DNA from: Flavobacterium tibetense
Lineage (GTDB): Bacteria; Bacteroidota; Bacteroidia; Flavobacteriales; Flavobacteriaceae
Assembly (NCBI RefSeq): GCF_003293845.1
Contig: NZ_QLST01000004.1
Coordinates: 62,001 to 126,000, forward strand
Direction: 5' to 3'
DNA: 64,000 nucleotides
Shown: piece after piece, positions 60,257 to 64,000 of the stretch
Layout of the letters: each line of letters starts with the position of its first letter
Numbering within the stretch: position 1 is the first letter of the stretch
Translations under genes and position numbers: made by a program
The notes under the pieces: generated by a model
Told to the model about the DNA's origin: nothing
The model's database searches: none
What the model saw: the letters and a program-made list of their open reading frames with translations, nothing else

Positions 60257-63034
60257 ATGAATTCAAATACTTTTCTAGATAAGTTAAGCGCAGCTATTTT
60301 ATCACAATCCGATATTCAATTATCGAATTGTTTGATTGTTTTACCTAATAAAAGAGCTAAAGTGTTTCTTTTAGAAAGCTTAAAAAATCAATTAGAAAGT
60401 ACTTCGTTTGCACCCACTATCATTAGTATTGAAGATTTTATTCAGGAAATTTCAGGATTGCGAACCATTGATCCAATTGAATTACTATTTGAATTCTACG
60501 AAGTTTATCTTTCTGTTACAGAAAAAACCAAGCAACAATCGTTTGAAGAATTTGCTACTTGGGCTAAAACCGCCATACAAGATTTTAATGAAATTGATCG
60601 CTATTTATTAGAACCAAATCACGTATTTTCGTACTTAAAGGATATTGAAGCATTAAAGCGTTGGAATTTAGAACCATCAAATACCACCAAATTAATAGAC
60701 ACACATTTAGAGTTTTGGGCTAAATTACCGTTGTACTATGAATCTTTTTACACCCATTTATTAAAGAAAGGAATCGGTTATCAAGGATTATTGTACAGAG
60801 AAGCAGTGAAAAACTTAGCTTCGTTTACTACAACCATTACCAATCAAATTTACTTCGCAGGATTCAACGCATTAAATCAGGCTGAAGAAAAAATATTCAA
60901 ACATTTAGCCAACGAGAATAAAGCCAAAATCTATTGGGATATTGATGAGGTGTTTTTGAATGATTCGTATCATGATGCTGGTTTGTTCATTCGTAAGTTC
61001 AAAAAAGAATGGAAACCTTTTGTTAATCAAGATTTCGAATGGGTTGTAAATCATTTCAGCGAAGAAAAAAACATTGAAATTATAGGAACCCCAAAAAGCA
61101 TTGGTCAAGCCAAAATTGTTGGGACGATTGTCGAAAATATTCAAGCCGAAAACCCAAATTTAGAAAAAACAGCCGTGGTTTTAGGAGATGAAAATCTATT
61201 ACTTCCTGTTTTATATGGCTTGCCAGAATCGGTGGATGCGTTGAATATTACGATGGGTTATCCAAGTAAAAATAATCCTGCGCAATTGTTGATTAGCAAG
61301 TTGTTTAAGTTGCATACCAATGCCAAACAGCGAAACGAAAAAAGCTACACGTTTTACTACAAAGAAGTTTTAGATATTTTAAATCATCCTTTAGTCGAAC
61401 CTTATTGCAAGGTGGCAGAAGTCGTAAAAATCATTAACAACAACAATTTCACGTTCTTTTCCAATCAAAAATTATTCAGTTTATACGAAGAGAAATATCC
61501 TAATTCAGAAAACAAATTCTTCCAATTGTTATTCACACGTTGGGATGATTCTCTTTCCGATATTTTAGCAAATTTACAAGCGGTATTACTCACCATAAAA
61601 TCCTATTTAAGCAATGAAGATGCTGAAGAAAAAGTAACGAAAGCTTTTGTGTATTCAGTTTTTAAAACGATAAATAAATTAACCAATTACCACGAAACGT
61701 ATAACCAAATTGAAAGCTTGCAATCGCTTCAAGCTATTTACAAGCAAATTATCGATTTAGCTGAAGTTTCTTTCGAAGGCGAGCCTTTGTCAGGACTTCA
61801 AGTAATGGGCGTCTTAGAAAGCCGTGTATTGGATTTTAAAAATGTGATTATCACTTCGGTCAATGAAGGAAAATTTCCAGCGGGAAAATCTCAAAATTCA
61901 TTTATTCCATATGATGTAAAGAAAGAATTAGGCTTGCCAACATACAAAGAAAAAGATGCGATTTATTGTTATCACTTTTATCATTTGTTGTTGCGCGCGA
62001 AAAATGTTTGGTTACTTTACAACACCGATAATGAAGGAATTGATGCCGGCGAAAAAAGTCGTTTTATTACCCAATTAGAAATTGAAAAACAACCAAAACA
62101 CAATATTACAAGCACAATTTACAACGCCGTTTTGCCCGAAAAAGCGTATGAACCAGTAACAATTCCAAAAACAGATAAAATTCTAACCCGTTTGCACGAA
62201 ATCGCAACCGATAAAGGCTTTTCGCCATCGTCGTTGACGAATTATATTCGAAATCCATTACAGTTTTACATGCAACGCATTTTGCGCATTAACGAAGCCG
62301 ACGAAGTGGAAGAAAATATCGCGGTAAATACATTGGGAACCATTATTCATAATGCGTTGGAAGATTTGTATACACCGTATTTGAATCAGTTTTTGGCATT
62401 GCATCATATTGAAGCGATGGAAACAAAAATTGACGAAGTTATTCTAAAACATTTCAAAGAAATTTACAAAGAAGGCGAAATCACCAAAGGAAAAAATCTG
62501 TTGGCTTTTGAAGTAGCAAAACGAAATGTCTACAATTTTCTACAATTGGAAAAGAAAGACATCGAAGAAGGTCAAGCCATAAAAGTATTGCTATTAGAAG
62601 CGAGTTTGTCTTGTGAAATCGAAGTGAAATCATTACCATTTCCAATAAAAATTGCGGGTAAAGTCGATCGAATCGAAGAACGAAACGGCGCTATCAGAAT
62701 CATCGATTACAAAACTGGAAAAGTACTTGGTAATAGTTTAAAAATTAACGATTTTACCGATTTGACTTCCGATATTAAAAATGAAAAAATCATCCAATTG
62801 TTATGCTATGCGTTGATGTTTGAAAATCACGAATTAAAACAAAACCGAGAAGTTTCAGCCGGAATTATTTCGTTTAAAAACATGAAAAGCGGCTTTTTAC
62901 CTTTCGGATTAGGGAAAGGAAAAGACAGTGAATTAGCTATTTCAAGCGAAATTTTAGAAGATTTTAAATTGGAATTAGAAACGTTGATTGTGGAAATTTT
63001 TAATGCTGAAATTCCGTTTAAAGAAAAGGTTTAA
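60257..63034 (+). CDS. PD-(D/E)XK nuclease family protein, AddB-like
   Basis: A 925-residue protein. The N-terminus (NCLIVLPNKRAKVFLLESLKNQL) resembles the inactivated helicase start of AddB: the Walker A lysine-bearing loop is missing. The C-terminal nuclease domain has TIIHNALEDLY, KVDRIEERNGAIRIIDYKTGKVLG and IIQLLCYALMFENHE, the classic His, Asp, Asp-x-Lys and Gln-x3-Tyr motifs. With the AddA-like protein at 54290 it would form the break-resection enzyme. It starts 10 nt after the OmpA terminator, with no exact promoter box seen. Confidence 0.88.
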   Translation: MNSNTFLDKLSAAILSQSDIQLSNCLIVLPNKRAKVFLLESLKNQLESTSFAPTIISIEDFIQEISGLRTIDPIELLFEFYEVYLSVTEKTKQQSFEEFATWAKTAIQDFNEIDRYLLEPNHVFSYLKDIEALKRWNLEPSNTTKLIDTHLEFWAKLPLYYESFYTHLLKKGIGYQGLLYREAVKNLASFTTTITNQIYFAGFNALNQAEEKIFKHLANENKAKIYWDIDEVFLNDSYHDAGLFIRKFKKEWKPFVNQDFEWVVNHFSEEKNIEIIGTPKSIGQAKIVGTIVENIQAENPNLEKTAVVLGDENLLLPVLYGLPESVDALNITMGYPSKNNPAQLLISKLFKLHTNAKQRNEKSYTFYYKEVLDILNHPLVEPYCKVAEVVKIINNNNFTFFSNQKLFSLYEEKYPNSENKFFQLLFTRWDDSLSDILANLQAVLLTIKSYLSNEDAEEKVTKAFVYSVFKTINKLTNYHETYNQIESLQSLQAIYKQIIDLAEVSFEGEPLSGLQVMGVLESRVLDFKNVIITSVNEGKFPAGKSQNSFIPYDVKKELGLPTYKEKDAIYCYHFYHLLLRAKNVWLLYNTDNEGIDAGEKSRFITQLEIEKQPKHNITSTIYNAVLPEKAYEPVTIPKTDKILTRLHEIATDKGFSPSSLTNYIRNPLQFYMQRILRINEADEVEENIAVNTLGTIIHNALEDLYTPYLNQFLALHHIEAMETKIDEVILKHFKEIYKEGEITKGKNLLAFEVAKRNVYNFLQLEKKDIEEGQAIKVLLLEASLSCEIEVKSLPFPIKIAGKVDRIEERNGAIRIIDYKTGKVLGNSLKINDFTDLTSDIKNEKIIQLLCYALMFENHELKQNREVSAGIISFKNMKSGFLPFGLGKGKDSELAISSEILEDFKLELETLIVEIFNAEIPFKEKV

Positions 63035-63102
63035 CGTTTTCTTATACTTTTCATACATTGTTTTTCGTTTTCTTTACTAAATATAGTAATCGAAAATTTA
63101 GT

Positions 63103-64000
63103 ATGAAAAAAATCTTCTCATTTGCTTTCGTTTTATTGGCAATTAGTTTGTTTTCGCAAACACAAGTTCCGGATTTTAACCTCGATTTTGAAAAATATTC
63201 TAAAAATGATGACTTACCAAATGGTTGGATTAAATGGGGTGATTATGAATTAATCATTGACTCAACAATAGCTGTATCAGGAAAAAATGCATTACTCATT
63301 GATTCAAAAAATGGCGAATCTTTTGGTTGTGTTGCTTACAAACTTCCTGCGAATTTTAAAGGTAAAGAAATTACTTTAGAAGGCTACATGAAGTATGAAA
63401 ACGCTACTGATGGTTTTGTAGGTTTGCTTATTAGAATGGATAAAGACGGACAATCCGTTGGATTTGATAACATGCAAAACCAAAAATTGCAAGGAACTTC
63501 GGAATGGAAAAAACACAAAGTAACCATTGAATTCAAAGAAAATGCAGATCATATTTTTGTAGCTGGAATTTTAGTTGGTAAAGGAAAAGCTTGGTTTGAT
63601 AATTTTAAAGTCACCATTGATGGAAAACCAATTGAATCGCTAAAGCCTATTGAAAAAGAACTTTCTATTATTGATAAAGACAATGAATTTGATGAAGGCT
63701 CTAAATTTGAATTGACTGAATTAAATGAAATTCAAAAGCGAAATGTATTCGTATTAGGAAAAGTTTGGGGTTTTGTAAAATATCATCATCCTGTAATTGC
63801 TGAAGGAAAAATTAGTTGGGATTATGAACTTTTTAGAATGTTGCCAAAAATTGATAATAAAAATTTTGATGATGAACTGATTGAATGGATTAATAAACTA
63901 GGAACTTTCAAAACTAGAACTCAAAAACTTCCAAAAGAAAGCGAAATTAAATTACTACCCAATACCAAATGGATTTCTGATACCCAATTAATTTCGGCAG
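63103..64000 (+). CDS. Secreted protein, probably S41-family peptidase, truncated by window end
   Basis: About 299 residues are visible before the right edge. A signal peptide (MKKIFSFAFVLLAISLFSQ) is followed by a jelly-roll-like region (NLDFEKYSKNDDLPNGWIKWGDYE; VAYKLPANFKGKEITLEGYMKYENATDGFVGLLIRMD), then TELNEIQKRNVFVLGKVWGFVKYHHPVIAEGKISWDYELFRMLP. The latter resembles the tricorn/S41 N-terminal segment that precedes the peptidase domain in flavobacterial proteins. The catalytic domain itself is not in the window, so the assignment is tentative. Confidence 0.65.
   Translation, partial: MKKIFSFAFVLLAISLFSQTQVPDFNLDFEKYSKNDDLPNGWIKWGDYELIIDSTIAVSGKNALLIDSKNGESFGCVAYKLPANFKGKEITLEGYMKYENATDGFVGLLIRMDKDGQSVGFDNMQNQKLQGTSEWKKHKVTIEFKENADHIFVAGILVGKGKAWFDNFKVTIDGKPIESLKPIEKELSIIDKDNEFDEGSKFELTELNEIQKRNVFVLGKVWGFVKYHHPVIAEGKISWDYELFRMLPKIDNKNFDDELIEWINKLGTFKTRTQKLPKESEIKLLPNTKWISDTQLISA

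Noticed and set aside
1..64000. tRNA, rRNA, insertion sequence, prophage or polysaccharide utilisation locus
   Set aside because: By reading through, I saw no cloverleaf-type T-arm sequences, no transposase motifs, no phage structural genes and no SusC/SusD pair near the GH92 gene. A program such as tRNAscan-SE would be needed to exclude a tRNA with certainty.

Overview
The window is a chromosomal segment from a member of the Flavobacteriaceae, most likely Flavobacterium or a close relative. Evidence: AT-rich sequence; many starts preceded by the Bacteroidetes -7 promoter element TAnnTTTG; lineage-typical families (IPExxxVDY, THC0290_0291, DUF6646, DUF6268, a PorZ-like type IX secretion protein, a complete Bat operon); and several dispersed short palindromic repeats between genes. 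No rRNA, tRNA, CRISPR array, transposase or prophage was seen. Family names come from reading the sequence, not from database searches.

Layout. 1-9 kb: N-terminus of a PorZ-like protein, gdhA, a secreted THC0290_0291 protein, a Cys/Met-metabolism PLP enzyme, an OmpR-type two-component pair, a UspA-like protein, a DUF1275 membrane protein, DinB and ArsC/Spx-like proteins and an EamA transporter. 10-17.6 kb: a yicC-gmk-nadD block interrupted by a small membrane gene, an iron alcohol dehydrogenase, gpsA, a TerC protein and a secreted protein. 17.6-23.8 kb: a GH92 glycosidase, two small hypotheticals, pheS and a CvpA-family protein. 23.9-25.5 kb: an accessory islet with a Panacea (PanA) antitoxin-type gene overlapping an unknown partner, a divergent YodC-like gene and a possible 40-residue protein, bounded by inverted repeats and palindromes.

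25.6-34.7 kb: a long minus-strand operon, MoxR ATPase, DUF58, a membrane protein, BatA, BatB, BatC, BatD, BatE. 34.8-39 kb: an AlbA_2-type protein overlapping a Ser/Thr phosphatase gene, a DUF6646 protein, a PhnA-domain protein, a YciI-like lipoprotein and a CYTH protein. 39.2-42 kb: DNA polymerase IV, then a compact three-gene accessory cassette led by a TIGR04255-family gene. 42-46.5 kb: acpP-fabF-rnc-IPExxxVDY-pyk. 46.6-51 kb: purN, rnhA, outer-membrane and small membrane proteins, a PfkB kinase. 51-53.5 kb: a long PurF-type amidophosphoribosyltransferase followed by three tandem copies of a probable ~75-nt non-coding RNA, each with its own promoter-like box and terminator. 53.5-64 kb: superoxide dismutase, an AddA-like helicase-nuclease, kbl, a major OmpA protein with thrombospondin-3 repeats, an AddB-like nuclease and the start of an S41-like secreted protein.

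Most genes are housekeeping. The strongest candidates for undescribed biology are the triple RNA array (52.97-53.51 kb), the PanA islet (23.89-25.53 kb), the TIGR04255 cassette (40.35-41.97 kb), and a terminator-like hairpin inside the first codons of rnc (44.74-44.78 kb).
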